From: Catenibacterium mitsuokai | GTDB taxonomy: Bacteria; Bacillota_I; Bacilli_A; Erysipelotrichales; Coprobacillaceae | Direction of reading: 5' to 3' | NCBI RefSeq assembly: GCF_025148785.1 | Contig: NZ_CP102271.1 | Location: 1 to 64,000, forward strand | DNA length: 64,000 nt | In this document: positions 26,307-34,573 of the stretch, piece by piece | Layout: each line of letters starts with the position of its first letter | How positions within the stretch are numbered: position 1 is the first letter of the stretch | The notes under the pieces: generated by a model | What the model was told of the DNA's origin: nothing | The model's input: the letters and a program-made list of their open reading frames with translations, nothing else | Databases searched by the model: none | Made by a program: the position numbers and the translations under genes

Positions 26307-28184
26307 AGAGGCTGTAACGGGTAAATAACTCATTATAGTTTCATAAACAGTAAAAGGCGGACCGAAGTCCGCCTTTTATGGTACATTAATTCTACCATGA
26401 AAACATACCAACAAGATTATACGGCATATCAGACATATGCGCTACTAGATTTTAATATTTCTTTTGAAAAAGATATACCTGCTGATGATATTTCAAGAAC
26501 TGTGATTGAAGTTACGGAAAGGATAGATATAAACAAGTTTGTTGACTTCACTCATAGAAATTCTCATGGGTATGATGGTCTCATGATGCTCAGACTGCTT
26601 CTGCTTGCTTTTGCGGATAATGGTTATGCATCTACAAGAAAGCTTGCAGAACTATGCAGAACTGACATCAGATATATGTTCATCGCACAGAATCAGAAGC
26701 CTTCTCATCAGGCATTTCAGAGATTCATCCATGATGATCTCATTATGTCCGTTGAAGAGATATTCTATGAAATGAATAGAATCATGGAGGATGAACTTCC
26801 TATCGATACAGATATATTATGCATTGACGGTACTAAGTATGAAGCCAATGCCAACAAGAACACATTCATATGGAGAAAAAATACTGTCAGACATAGGGAA
26901 AGACAGTGGAAGAAGTGTAATGATACTATCAAGAGAATCAATAAGTTCTTTAAGGAACAGAATATCAACTGCAGATACTCCATTCTTAGAGAGCCTAATA
27001 TTGATTATCTATTGAGAGTTACAGATAAAATAGAGATTTACATGAAGGACAATGGAATAGAGTTCGTTCATGGAAAAGGATGCAGAAAGAGCGAGATTCA
27101 GAAGCTTTATGATGAGCTAGCGAAAGAAGCGATGAAACTTTTTGAATATGCACTGCATTTTGATATGCTTGGTGACAGAAACAGTTGTTCCAAGACAGAC
27201 CCTGATGCAACATTCATGCACATGAAGTATGACTATTATAATCATACTAACGTTTTCAAGCCTGGATACAATGTCCAGGTAGGCGTGAGTGATGGCTTCA
27301 TCAGAAACATTTACGTAAGCAGTGACTGTTCTGATATTCAGACATATATTCCCTTCATGGAGAAGTATAAGCTTATGTATGGCAAGCTTCCTTTAAAGAC
27401 ACCTGCTGATGCAGGTTATGGTAGCTATGATAACTATATGTACTGCAGGGAAAACGGTATTGAGCTGTTTATGAAGTATCCAGGATATTATGAAGAATCG
27501 AAGAAGACAAATGATAAGAATAGATTCAGAGCCTCTCATTTTGAGAGAACAGAAGATGGCGGGTATATATGCCCTGCTGGTCATGAGTTTGAGGTGGATA
27601 AGGTAACTACTGATACAAGGGGCGTATATGCACGTAATAATATAAAACTAATAAATCATTACTGTGATGGTTGTCCATTCAGATCAAGATGCACTAAATC
27701 CAGAATTGGAAGAAGCATAAACTACTGCAAGGAACTTGATGAATTTCATAAGGAAGTAAGAAAAAATGTCACAAGTGAAGAAGGAAAGAAACTCATGTTC
27801 AAGAGAGATAATGAAGCAGAAGGAACTTTTGGTGATCTTAAGGAGAATATGGGTTATGACAGACTCTACAGAAGAGGACATGACAATGTTCAGATGGAGA
27901 TCTACCTTGTTTCAATGGGGCATAATATCAGGAAATATCAGAAACTGAAGAAAAGAATCAAGGAAACAGAAGAAAACCAGATGAAACAGGTCAAGGAGAT
28001 GCTCAGATTGTTTATCTGCTGATAAAATTTTTTTAGGAAATGGGCAGGTTCTTTTTAAGTACGTCTGAAATATGAAAAGGTTATTCACCATGCAATAGTG
28101 AATAACCTTTTTGGGTTTGAATATACGAAAAAGAGCTGTAACGCTCAAGGTAGTAGTAAATACTATCTATTCGTTACAGCCTCT
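26307..28184. mobile_element. IS1182-family insertion sequence
   Basis: One transposase gene is bracketed by 13-bp perfect terminal inverted repeats, AGAGGCTGTAACG (26307-26319) and CGTTACAGCCTCT (28172-28184). Internal hairpins lie next to both ends: AAAAGGCGGAC-CGAA-GTCCGCCTTTT (26354-26379) and AAAAGGTTATTCAC with GTGAATAACCTTTT (about 28076-28112). Both look like transcriptional shields. No clear target duplication was found at the two flanks. It lies between the SPFH unit and lacR. Confidence 0.75.
26397..28022 (+). CDS. IS1182-family transposase
   Basis: This 541-residue DDE transposase has an N-terminal DUF772-like domain (LRLLLLAFADNGYASTRKLAELCRTD). The catalytic region contains DGTKYEANANK, HTNVFKPGYNVQVGVSD and TPADAGYGSYDNYMYC, then a cysteine pair region CDGCPFRSRCTKS, and C-terminal EAEGTFGDLKENMGYDRLYRRG with the presumed catalytic Glu. 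It appears full length, without frameshift. The ATG at 26397 has no good ribosome site, which is common in insertion sequences. Confidence 0.9.
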   Translation: MKTYQQDYTAYQTYALLDFNISFEKDIPADDISRTVIEVTERIDINKFVDFTHRNSHGYDGLMMLRLLLLAFADNGYASTRKLAELCRTDIRYMFIAQNQKPSHQAFQRFIHDDLIMSVEEIFYEMNRIMEDELPIDTDILCIDGTKYEANANKNTFIWRKNTVRHRERQWKKCNDTIKRINKFFKEQNINCRYSILREPNIDYLLRVTDKIEIYMKDNGIEFVHGKGCRKSEIQKLYDELAKEAMKLFEYALHFDMLGDRNSCSKTDPDATFMHMKYDYYNHTNVFKPGYNVQVGVSDGFIRNIYVSSDCSDIQTYIPFMEKYKLMYGKLPLKTPADAGYGSYDNYMYCRENGIELFMKYPGYYEESKKTNDKNRFRASHFERTEDGGYICPAGHEFEVDKVTTDTRGVYARNNIKLINHYCDGCPFRSRCTKSRIGRSINYCKELDEFHKEVRKNVTSEEGKKLMFKRDNEAEGTFGDLKENMGYDRLYRRGHDNVQMEIYLVSMGHNIRKYQKLKKRIKETEENQMKQVKEMLRLFIC

Positions 28185-28212
28185 ATTATAATCATTTAAA
28201 AAATCTTTTGTT

Positions 28213-28968
28213 TTATACCGTTACAATAGTTGTATATTCTTTATAATGTTTTAATACATCAGGATCAATTTCATTATCAGTAATGACTGCATCAAAGTTA
28301 AATAGATCATAGAAGATATAAAAGTCAGAACGATTAAACTTAGTAGAATCTACAAGTAAATATCTATTCTTCGCATTATCTAAAGGTATTCCCTGTGATT
28401 CTCCTTCTTCTAATGAATAAGTTGTAATACCACTATTAAAGATACCATTACACCCAATAAAGGCTTTTGTATATCTTAGTTTACTTAATACCATATTAGT
28501 GATAGGCCCTACAAAGGTATTTGTATTACTACGATATTCTCCACCTGTTAACATTACATCAGTAGGAGTATGACCACTCAAGATATTAAATACGGCAAGA
28601 GAATTCGTAACTACTCTAATATTACGACCACATAACTGCTCAGCTAATAACTGAATAGTAGTACCAGGACCTAAGAATATAGTTTCTCCTTCTTGAATAA
28701 GACTTGCTGCTTTATGCGCAATTCTTGTTTTTTCTTCTATCTGTACAGAAGACTTTTCTAAATGAGAACGTTCATGATCCATACTAAAAGATAAACTCTG
28801 TGCTCCACCATGTACTCTTAATAACTTACCAGATTTCTCTAATTCATCTAAATCTCTTCTTGCAGTCATATCAGAGACTTCTAATTGTTCCATGATTTCA
28901 TTGATTGATATGATTCCTTTTTGATTGACCATCTGTGTAATTCTTACAAGACGTTCCTTCTTTAACAT
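28213..28968 (-). CDS. lacR: DeoR/LacR-family repressor of the lactose genes
   Basis: This 251-residue DeoR-family regulator has an N-terminal winged helix (ERLVRITQMVNQKGIISINEIMEQLEVSDMTARRDLDEL, about 5-45) and a C-terminal sugar-phosphate sensor domain (GPGTTIQLLAEQL, FIGCNGIF). It is transcribed divergently from lacFEG, and the 230-bp spacer carries promoters for both sides and repeated TGTTT elements of the kind DeoR proteins bind. The LacR assignment rests on this context. In lactococci the inducer of LacR is tagatose-6-phosphate; here it may differ, since no tagatose pathway is present. AAGGAG precedes the start. Confidence 0.85.
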   Translation of the reverse strand: MLKKERLVRITQMVNQKGIISINEIMEQLEVSDMTARRDLDELEKSGKLLRVHGGAQSLSFSMDHERSHLEKSSVQIEEKTRIAHKAASLIQEGETIFLGPGTTIQLLAEQLCGRNIRVVTNSLAVFNILSGHTPTDVMLTGGEYRSNTNTFVGPITNMVLSKLRYTKAFIGCNGIFNSGITTYSLEEGESQGIPLDNAKNRYLLVDSTKFNRSDFYIFYDLFNFDAVITDNEIDPDVLKHYKEYTTIVTV

Positions 28969-28992
28969 GTTTTCACTCTCCTTGTCAGTGTC

Positions 28993-29021
28993 AGTATATC
29001 ATTCAAGATTTTCCTAATCAA
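28993..29021 (-). promoter_or_regulatory. Promoter of lacR
   Basis: On the minus strand TTGATT, a 17-bp spacer and TATACT (with the TGA extension directly before it) form a strong promoter about 25 bases before the lacR start. Confidence 0.7.
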
Positions 29022-29079
29022 CACAAATCAAACAAAAACGAACATTTATAAATTAATTACGTATATATTTTAACATGAT

Positions 29080-29116
29080 TGTTTGTAATTGTTTAATTAA
29101 ATGTTTTATAATGTTT
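29080..29116. promoter_or_regulatory. Putative LacR operator repeats
   Basis: Four TGTTT elements begin at 29080, 29090, 29102 and 29112, spaced 10-12 bp apart on one helix face, just upstream of the lac -35. AAACA at 29030-29034 is the same motif on the other strand near lacR. DeoR-family operators of this type use TGTTT/AAACA units. Binding by this LacR is inferred. Confidence 0.5.
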
Positions 29117-29123
29117 ATTTTTG

Positions 29124-29152
29124 TTGACAATTGATGTGTGAGCGATTACACT
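29124..29152 (+). promoter_or_regulatory. lacFEG promoter with overlapping cre site
   Basis: TTGACA (29124-29129), a 17-bp spacer and TACACT (29147-29152) form a near-consensus promoter. TGTGAGCGATTACA (29137-29150) matches 13 of 14 positions of the CcpA cre consensus TGWAANCGNTNWCA and covers the spacer and the start of the -10, so CcpA binding should block RNA polymerase. Confidence 0.75.
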
Positions 29153-29198
29153 GTAGGTGTAGAAAACAAAAGGAAACAAGAAGAGGAGAGAAAACAAA

Positions 29199-29519
29199 AT
29201 GACTAAAGATGAATTAAGTATGGTAGGCTTTGAAATCGTAGCTTACTCAGGAGATGCAAGAAGTACTTTATTAGAATTATTAAAAGAAATGCGTGCAGGT
29301 AATTTTGATAATGTAGAAGAAAAGTTAAAGGATGCAGATGCAAACATTAATTTAGCACATCAGTCTCAGACAACTATTCTTCAACAGGAAGCACGTGGTG
29401 AGGATATGGAAATGGGATTTATCTTCATTCATGGTCAGGATCATTTAATGACAACAATATTATTAAGAGATGTTATTGAGGACTTTATTACTTTATATAG
29501 AGAGAGAGGAACAAAATAA
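29199..29519 (+). CDS. lacF: PTS lactose-specific enzyme IIA
   Basis: EIIA-Lac passes phosphate from HPr to the IIB domain. The 106 residues form a three-helix protein with the active-site histidine in INLAHQSQTTILQQEA (near residue 52 or the family equivalent) and C-terminal HGQDHLMTTILLRD. GAGG precedes the ATG. The stop overlaps the lacE start (TAATG), so translation is coupled. Lactose rather than cellobiose specificity is inferred from the linked galactose genes and from lacG. Confidence 0.9.
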   Translation: MTKDELSMVGFEIVAYSGDARSTLLELLKEMRAGNFDNVEEKLKDADANINLAHQSQTTILQQEARGEDMEMGFIFIHGQDHLMTTILLRDVIEDFITLYRERGTK

Positions 29520-31180
29520 TGTTAGACGCTGTCATTAAGAAAATCGAAAAGGGTAAACCATTTTTCGATAAAATTGCTCAAAATATTTATTTAGGTGCTG
29601 TACGTGATGGCTTCTTAACAGCAATGCCAGCCATCTTATTCTCAAGTGTATTTATCTTAGCTGCTTCAATTCCAGAAATCTTTGGAATTAAGTTACCAGC
29701 AGATGTCTCAACATGGTTATGGAAAGTCTATAACTATTCAATGGGTATTGTTGGTTTACTAGTATCAGCAACAACTGCAAAGTGCTTAGCTGAAAGCATG
29801 AATCGTCGTTTACCAGAAGGTAAAGTAATCAACACAACTTCAGTTATGCTTGCAAGTATTTGTGGTTTCTTTATGTTAGCAGTCAGTGATGTAAAGCTTG
29901 GTATCTCTACTACTTATTTAGGTACTAAAGGTTTACTTGCTTCATTCATCGCTGCATTCATCACAGTTAAGATGTATAAGTTCTGTGTTGAAAAAGATGT
30001 CACTATTCATATGCCAAAAGAAGTGCCAGGTACAATCTCTCAGATGTTCAGAGATGTGTTCCCATTCTCTTTCTCAGTATTGGTATGTGTTATTATTGAT
30101 TTAATTGTTCGTAATTTATTTGGTTATACTTTTGCAGAAGCAATCATCACATTATTACAGCCATTATTCACAGCTGCAGATGGTTATTTAGGAATCTGTA
30201 TTATCTGGGGTGCAATGGCAATGTTCTGGTTCGTTGGTGTACATGGTCCAAGTATTGTTGAACCAGCTATCGCTGCAATCATCTACGCAAACGTAGATGC
30301 AAACTTAGTATTATTTAAAGCAGGACATCAGGCTGCAAATGTATTAACAGTAGGTTTAGGTAACTTCGTAGGTACAATGGGTGGTACAGGTGCTACTCTA
30401 GTTGTTCCATTCTTATTTATGTTATTTGCTAGATCTAAACAGTTAAAAGCTGTTGGTAAAACAACTTTCATTCCAGTATGTTTCGCAGTTAATGAACCAT
30501 TATTATTTGCGACTCCAATCGTATTAAACCCATATTTCTTTGTTCCATTCTTACTTGCACCAATGGTGAACGTATCATTATTCAAGTTCTTCGTTGATGT
30601 ATTAAAGATGAACTCATTCATTTATGTATTACCTTGGGCTACTCCTGCTCCAATTGGTTTGATTTTAGGTACAGGTATTAGTTTCTTAGCTGTATTACTT
30701 GCTGTATTATTAATCGTAGTAGATGGTATTATTTACTTACCATTCGTTAAAGCATATGATGCTTCATTATTAGAAGAAGAAAAACAGAAAGAAGCTTTAG
30801 AAGCATTAGAAGAACAGGTTAAAGAAGAAGAAACTGAAACAAATGAACCTCTTCAATTAGATAAGAAAATCAATGTATTAGTATTATGTGTAGGTGCTGG
30901 TACAAGTGCTATGTTTGCGAATGCTGTTAAAGAAGGGGCTAAAGAAACTGGTTTACCAGTAGATGCCACTGCAAGTGCTTATGGTAATCACTATGATATC
31001 TTAAAGAACTATGATGTTGTTGTCTTATCTCCACAGGTACAGGCTCATTTAGAAGAAGTAAAACAGGATGCGAAAGAAGGTACTAAAGTCATTGCAACTA
31101 AGGGTGCTCAATATATTCAGTTAACTCGTGATCCTAAGGGTGCTGTTGAATTTATCGTTGAACAGGAAAAGGAAGGTTAA
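29519..31180 (+). CDS. lacE: PTS lactose-specific enzyme IICB
   Basis: This 553-residue permease imports and phosphorylates lactose. The membrane IIC domain covers about residues 1-420 with roughly ten helices and includes GVHGPSIVEPAIAA and FAVNEPLLFATPIVLNPYF, conserved substrate regions. After a charged linker (EEQVKEEETETNE), the C-terminal IIB domain begins INVLVLCVGAGTSAMFANAVKEG with the phosphorylated Cys in LCVGAGTS. The fusion order IIC-IIB is that of LacE. The ribosome site of lacG lies in its final codons. Confidence 0.92.
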   Translation: MLDAVIKKIEKGKPFFDKIAQNIYLGAVRDGFLTAMPAILFSSVFILAASIPEIFGIKLPADVSTWLWKVYNYSMGIVGLLVSATTAKCLAESMNRRLPEGKVINTTSVMLASICGFFMLAVSDVKLGISTTYLGTKGLLASFIAAFITVKMYKFCVEKDVTIHMPKEVPGTISQMFRDVFPFSFSVLVCVIIDLIVRNLFGYTFAEAIITLLQPLFTAADGYLGICIIWGAMAMFWFVGVHGPSIVEPAIAAIIYANVDANLVLFKAGHQAANVLTVGLGNFVGTMGGTGATLVVPFLFMLFARSKQLKAVGKTTFIPVCFAVNEPLLFATPIVLNPYFFVPFLLAPMVNVSLFKFFVDVLKMNSFIYVLPWATPAPIGLILGTGISFLAVLLAVLLIVVDGIIYLPFVKAYDASLLEEEKQKEALEALEEQVKEEETETNEPLQLDKKINVLVLCVGAGTSAMFANAVKEGAKETGLPVDATASAYGNHYDILKNYDVVVLSPQVQAHLEEVKQDAKEGTKVIATKGAQYIQLTRDPKGAVEFIVEQEKEG

Positions 31181-31184
31181 GTAC

Positions 31185-32585
31185 ATGAAATTCTCTGATG
31201 ATTTTATCTTTGGTGGCGCTACAGCTGCTTATCAGTGTGAAGGTAGTACATTAGAATATGGTAAAGGTAAAGTGTCTTGGGACGACTTTCTTGCAAAGCA
31301 GGGTCGCTTCAAGGCAGATCCTGCCAGTGATTTCTACCACCAGTATGGACAAGATTTAAAGCTATGTAAAATGTTTGGTATTAATGGAATTCGTATCTCT
31401 ATTTCATGGGCACGTATCTTCCCTGATGGTATAAGAAAAATCAATCAGGAAGGTATTGATTTCTATCATAGAGTATTCCAGGAATGTCATAAGAATAATG
31501 TAGAACCATTTATCACTTTACATCACTTTGATACACCGGATACTTTATATCAGAAGGGTGATTTCTTAAATAGAGAAACAGTGGATGCATTTGTAGACTA
31601 TGCAAAATTCTGTTTTGAAGAATATAAGGATGAAGTTAAATATTGGTTTACTTTCAATGAAATCTGGGCAGTAGCTACAAACACTTATATTGAAGGAACA
31701 TTCCCTAATGGTGAAAAATATAATATGACAAAAGCATTCCAGATCATGCATAATATGATGCTTGCTCATGCGAAAGCTGTTGTTGCTTATAAAGAAGCAG
31801 GATATAAAGGACAGATTGGCTGCGTACAGTCATTAGAATATAAGTATCCTTATGATGAAAATAGTTTAGATGATATCCAGGCTGCAAAGAACGAAGATGT
31901 ATTACAGAACCAGTTCTTATTAGATGCAACATTCAAAGGATATTACTCTACTGAAACAATGGAAATTGTAGATCGTTTAGTGGCAATCAATAATGGTCAA
32001 CTAGATTTAAGAGATGAAGACTTTGAAGTCATGAAGAAAGCAGCAATCTTAATTGACTATATGGGTATGAACTATTACCAGTCACGTTTCATTCAGTACT
32101 ATGATGGTGAGAATGATATCCATCATAATGGAACTGGTGAAAAGGGTACTTCACGTTTCTGTTTAAAGAATGTAGGACGTAGAATGGAAAAAGAAGGTAT
32201 TCCTAGAACTGACTGGGACTGGTTAATTCATCCAGAAAGTATGTTTGATATGTTAGTGCGTATTCGTCAGCAGTATCCAAACTACAAGTGTATCTATATT
32301 ACAGAAAATGGTATGGGTTATAAAGACGAATTTGTAGATGGTGTCATTGATGATGCTCCAAGAATTGATTACATCAAGAAACATCTACAGTATGCACTTA
32401 AAGCAGTTGAAGCAGGTGTAAATGTAAAAGGCTATTTTGTATGGTCTCTCATGGATATGTTCTCATGGACTAATGGTTATAATAAACGTTATGGTTTATT
32501 CTATGTAGACTATGAAACACAGAAACGTTATCCAAAAGCAAGTGCTTATTGGTATAAGAGCGTATCAGAAACGAAAGAGGTATAA
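31185..32585 (+). CDS. lacG: 6-phospho-beta-galactosidase (GH1)
   Basis: LacG splits lactose-6-phosphate into glucose and galactose-6-phosphate. The 466 residues show the GH1 acid/base in FTFNEIWAV and the nucleophile in ITENGMGY. The phosphate-binding region is SWTNGYNKRYGLFYVD: Ser, Lys and Tyr of the phospho-glycosidases, with Trp after the Ser. That Trp is typical of galactose-specific enzymes and is replaced by Ala in the second GH1 gene of this window. The ATG at 31185 follows AAAGGAAGG; upstream in-frame codons belong to lacE. Confidence 0.93.
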   Translation: MKFSDDFIFGGATAAYQCEGSTLEYGKGKVSWDDFLAKQGRFKADPASDFYHQYGQDLKLCKMFGINGIRISISWARIFPDGIRKINQEGIDFYHRVFQECHKNNVEPFITLHHFDTPDTLYQKGDFLNRETVDAFVDYAKFCFEEYKDEVKYWFTFNEIWAVATNTYIEGTFPNGEKYNMTKAFQIMHNMMLAHAKAVVAYKEAGYKGQIGCVQSLEYKYPYDENSLDDIQAAKNEDVLQNQFLLDATFKGYYSTETMEIVDRLVAINNGQLDLRDEDFEVMKKAAILIDYMGMNYYQSRFIQYYDGENDIHHNGTGEKGTSRFCLKNVGRRMEKEGIPRTDWDWLIHPESMFDMLVRIRQQYPNYKCIYITENGMGYKDEFVDGVIDDAPRIDYIKKHLQYALKAVEAGVNVKGYFVWSLMDMFSWTNGYNKRYGLFYVDYETQKRYPKASAYWYKSVSETKEV

Positions 32586-32587
32586 TT

Positions 32588-33241
32588 ATGAATTCTTATA
32601 AAGGAGTTATATTTGATTTTAATGGAACATTGTTCTTTGACAACCCAAAGCATGTATTAGCCTGGGGAAAGATTTCCGAGGAAATAAGACATCATGGAAT
32701 CAGCGAAGAAGAACTACATGAACATTTCAATGGTGTTCCTAATAATAAGATCATTGAATACTTATTTGAAGGACAGTGTACAGATGAACAGAAACAGAAA
32801 TACTCTTTACTTAAGGAACAGTATTATCGTGAATTTTGTAAGGAAGATAAAGAAACATTCCATTTAGTTGCTGGAGCAACAGAATTCTTTGATAAACTTA
32901 AAAACAACAACATTCCATTTACTATCGCAAGTGCATCCATTAAACCAAATATTGATTTCTTTGTAGAATCATTTCATCTTGATCATTGGATCAATCCTGA
33001 TGATATTGTATATGATGATGGAACTTATGAGAATAAGATCATGATGTTCAAGAAAGCAGCACATATTTTAGGATTAGAGGTAAGTGATTGCTTAATCATC
33101 GAAGACTCCCTAAGTGGTATTGAAAATGCCTATAAAGCAGGATGTAGAAATATAATCGTAATCGATTCTGCAAATAAAAAAGATGAATATCAGAAGTTAC
33201 CTGGCGTAACAAAAGTGATTGATACTTTTAAAGAGATTTAA
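32588..33241 (+). CDS. HAD-superfamily phosphatase/phosphomutase in the lactose operon
   Basis: This 217-residue HAD subfamily I protein has a helical cap (about 20-85) and core motifs: motif I GVIFDFNGTLFF, motif II TIASASIKPN, a Lys region NKIMMFKKAA and motif IV LIIEDSLSGIENAYKAG. The usual second Asp of motif I (DxD) is Asn here (DFN), which is seen in some phosphatase lineages. Beta-phosphoglucomutase annotation is possible, but between lacG and galK a sugar-phosphatase role acting on galactose-6-phosphate is an attractive inference. It starts two bases after lacG and ends at a hairpin before galK. Confidence 0.75.
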   Translation: MNSYKGVIFDFNGTLFFDNPKHVLAWGKISEEIRHHGISEEELHEHFNGVPNNKIIEYLFEGQCTDEQKQKYSLLKEQYYREFCKEDKETFHLVAGATEFFDKLKNNNIPFTIASASIKPNIDFFVESFHLDHWINPDDIVYDDGTYENKIMMFKKAAHILGLEVSDCLIIEDSLSGIENAYKAGCRNIIVIDSANKKDEYQKLPGVTKVIDTFKEI

Positions 33242-33246
33242 GAAAG

Positions 33247-33270
33247 AGCCATCCACCAGGGATGGCTTTT
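33247..33270 (+). terminator. Intra-operon hairpin before galK
   Basis: AGCCATCC-ACCAG-GGATGGCT with only TTTT after it. It is probably a partial terminator that lowers galK-galE expression relative to lacFEG. Confidence 0.6.
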
Positions 33271-33287
33271 ATTATGGAGGATAAAAC

Positions 33288-34571
33288 ATGAAGGCAAGTG
33301 TAGTAAGAGAAGAATTTAAATCAAATAAACATAATCAATTATTAGAAGACTTATATGAAGATAGTAGCTTAGTCAATTATCAGAAAGATAGATATGCCAA
33401 TGCATTAGATAAGTTCGTTGAACTTTATGGTGATGAAAATGTCAGCATCTATAGTGCTGCAGGTAGAAGTGAAATCTCAGGTAACCATACAGACCATCAG
33501 CATGGCTGTGTATTAGCTGGTTCTATTAACTTAGATGCGATTGGTGTAGTGGCTAGACAGGATGATGTAATCAATGTTGTATCTGACAGCTTTAATATTA
33601 AGCCAATCTATTTAAATGATTTAGATAAGAAGGATGAAGAAGAAGGTACAAGTGAAGCGTTAATCAGAGGTGTTGTCTCTAAACTTAAAGAACTTGGCTA
33701 CAATATCGGTGGTTTCAAAGCATTCATTACAAGTGATGTATTAGTAGGGGCTGGTTTATCTAGCTCAGCTGCTTTTGAAACAATCATTGGTACAATCATT
33801 GATGGTTTATATAATGATATGAGCATCGATATGGTCACTATCGCAAAAGTAGGTCAGTATGCTGAAAATGTTTATTTTGGTAAGCCTTGTGGATTAATGG
33901 ACCAGTGTGCATGTGCTGTTGGTGGATTGATCTCTATCGATTTCAAGGATACAGAACATCCTGTTGTAAATCATGTAGATGTAGACTTCTCTAAATATGA
34001 TCATAGCTTATGTATCGTTGATACAAAGGGAAGCCATGCAGACTTAACAGATGCTTATGGTGCTATCCCAACTGAAATGAAGGATGTCGCTCATTACTTT
34101 GGTAAGGAATTCTTAAGAGAAGTAGATGAAAAGGAATTCTTTGATCATCTTGCTGATGTCAGAGCGGCCGTTAAGAATGATAGAGAAATTCTAAGAGCTA
34201 TTCATTTCTTCAAGGAAAATGCTAGAGTACCTCAAATTGTTGAAGCATTAAACAATGATGACTTTGACTTATTCAAGAAGCTAATCAAGGAATCTGGTAA
34301 CTCAAGCTATAAGTTCTTACAGAATGTTTATGCAGACTTTGATTATAAGCATCAGGCAGTTTCTGCAGGTCTAGCATTAAGTGAAATCATATTAGGCGAC
34401 CATGGGGTTGCTAGAGTGCACGGTGGAGGCTTCGCAGGTACAATTCAGGCTTTCGTTGAGAATGATTTCGTTGTAGAATATAAGAGTCAGATAGAGAAAT
34501 TATTTGGCGAAGGCAGCTGCCATGTACTTAAGGTAAGAAAATTAGGTGGCTGCAAAGTTATGGAGGAATAA
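33288..34571 (+). CDS. galK: Galactokinase
   Basis: GalK phosphorylates galactose to galactose-1-phosphate. The 427-residue GHMP kinase has the galactose signature as GRSEISGNHTDHQHG (a variant of GRVNLIGEHTDY), the ATP motif VLVGAGLSSSAAFE, and C-terminal GVARVHGGGFAGTIQAF. The N-terminal 40 residues precede the signature more than in E. coli GalK, fitting the longer Firmicute form. GGAGG precedes the ATG. galE follows after two bases. The presence of a kinase for free galactose next to a PTS pathway that yields galactose-6-phosphate is notable. Confidence 0.92.
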   Translation: MKASVVREEFKSNKHNQLLEDLYEDSSLVNYQKDRYANALDKFVELYGDENVSIYSAAGRSEISGNHTDHQHGCVLAGSINLDAIGVVARQDDVINVVSDSFNIKPIYLNDLDKKDEEEGTSEALIRGVVSKLKELGYNIGGFKAFITSDVLVGAGLSSSAAFETIIGTIIDGLYNDMSIDMVTIAKVGQYAENVYFGKPCGLMDQCACAVGGLISIDFKDTEHPVVNHVDVDFSKYDHSLCIVDTKGSHADLTDAYGAIPTEMKDVAHYFGKEFLREVDEKEFFDHLADVRAAVKNDREILRAIHFFKENARVPQIVEALNNDDFDLFKKLIKESGNSSYKFLQNVYADFDYKHQAVSAGLALSEIILGDHGVARVHGGGFAGTIQAFVENDFVVEYKSQIEKLFGEGSCHVLKVRKLGGCKVMEE

Positions 34572-34573
34572 AT

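Noticed and set aside
26290-28200. Target site duplication of the IS1182-type element
   Set aside because: Sequences outside the 13-bp inverted repeats do not match each other, so no duplication could be defined.
32588-33241. Firm annotation as beta-phosphoglucomutase
   Set aside because: Motif I has DFN rather than the DxD required for mutase catalysis, and the operon context favours a phosphatase; left as a HAD enzyme of unproven specificity.
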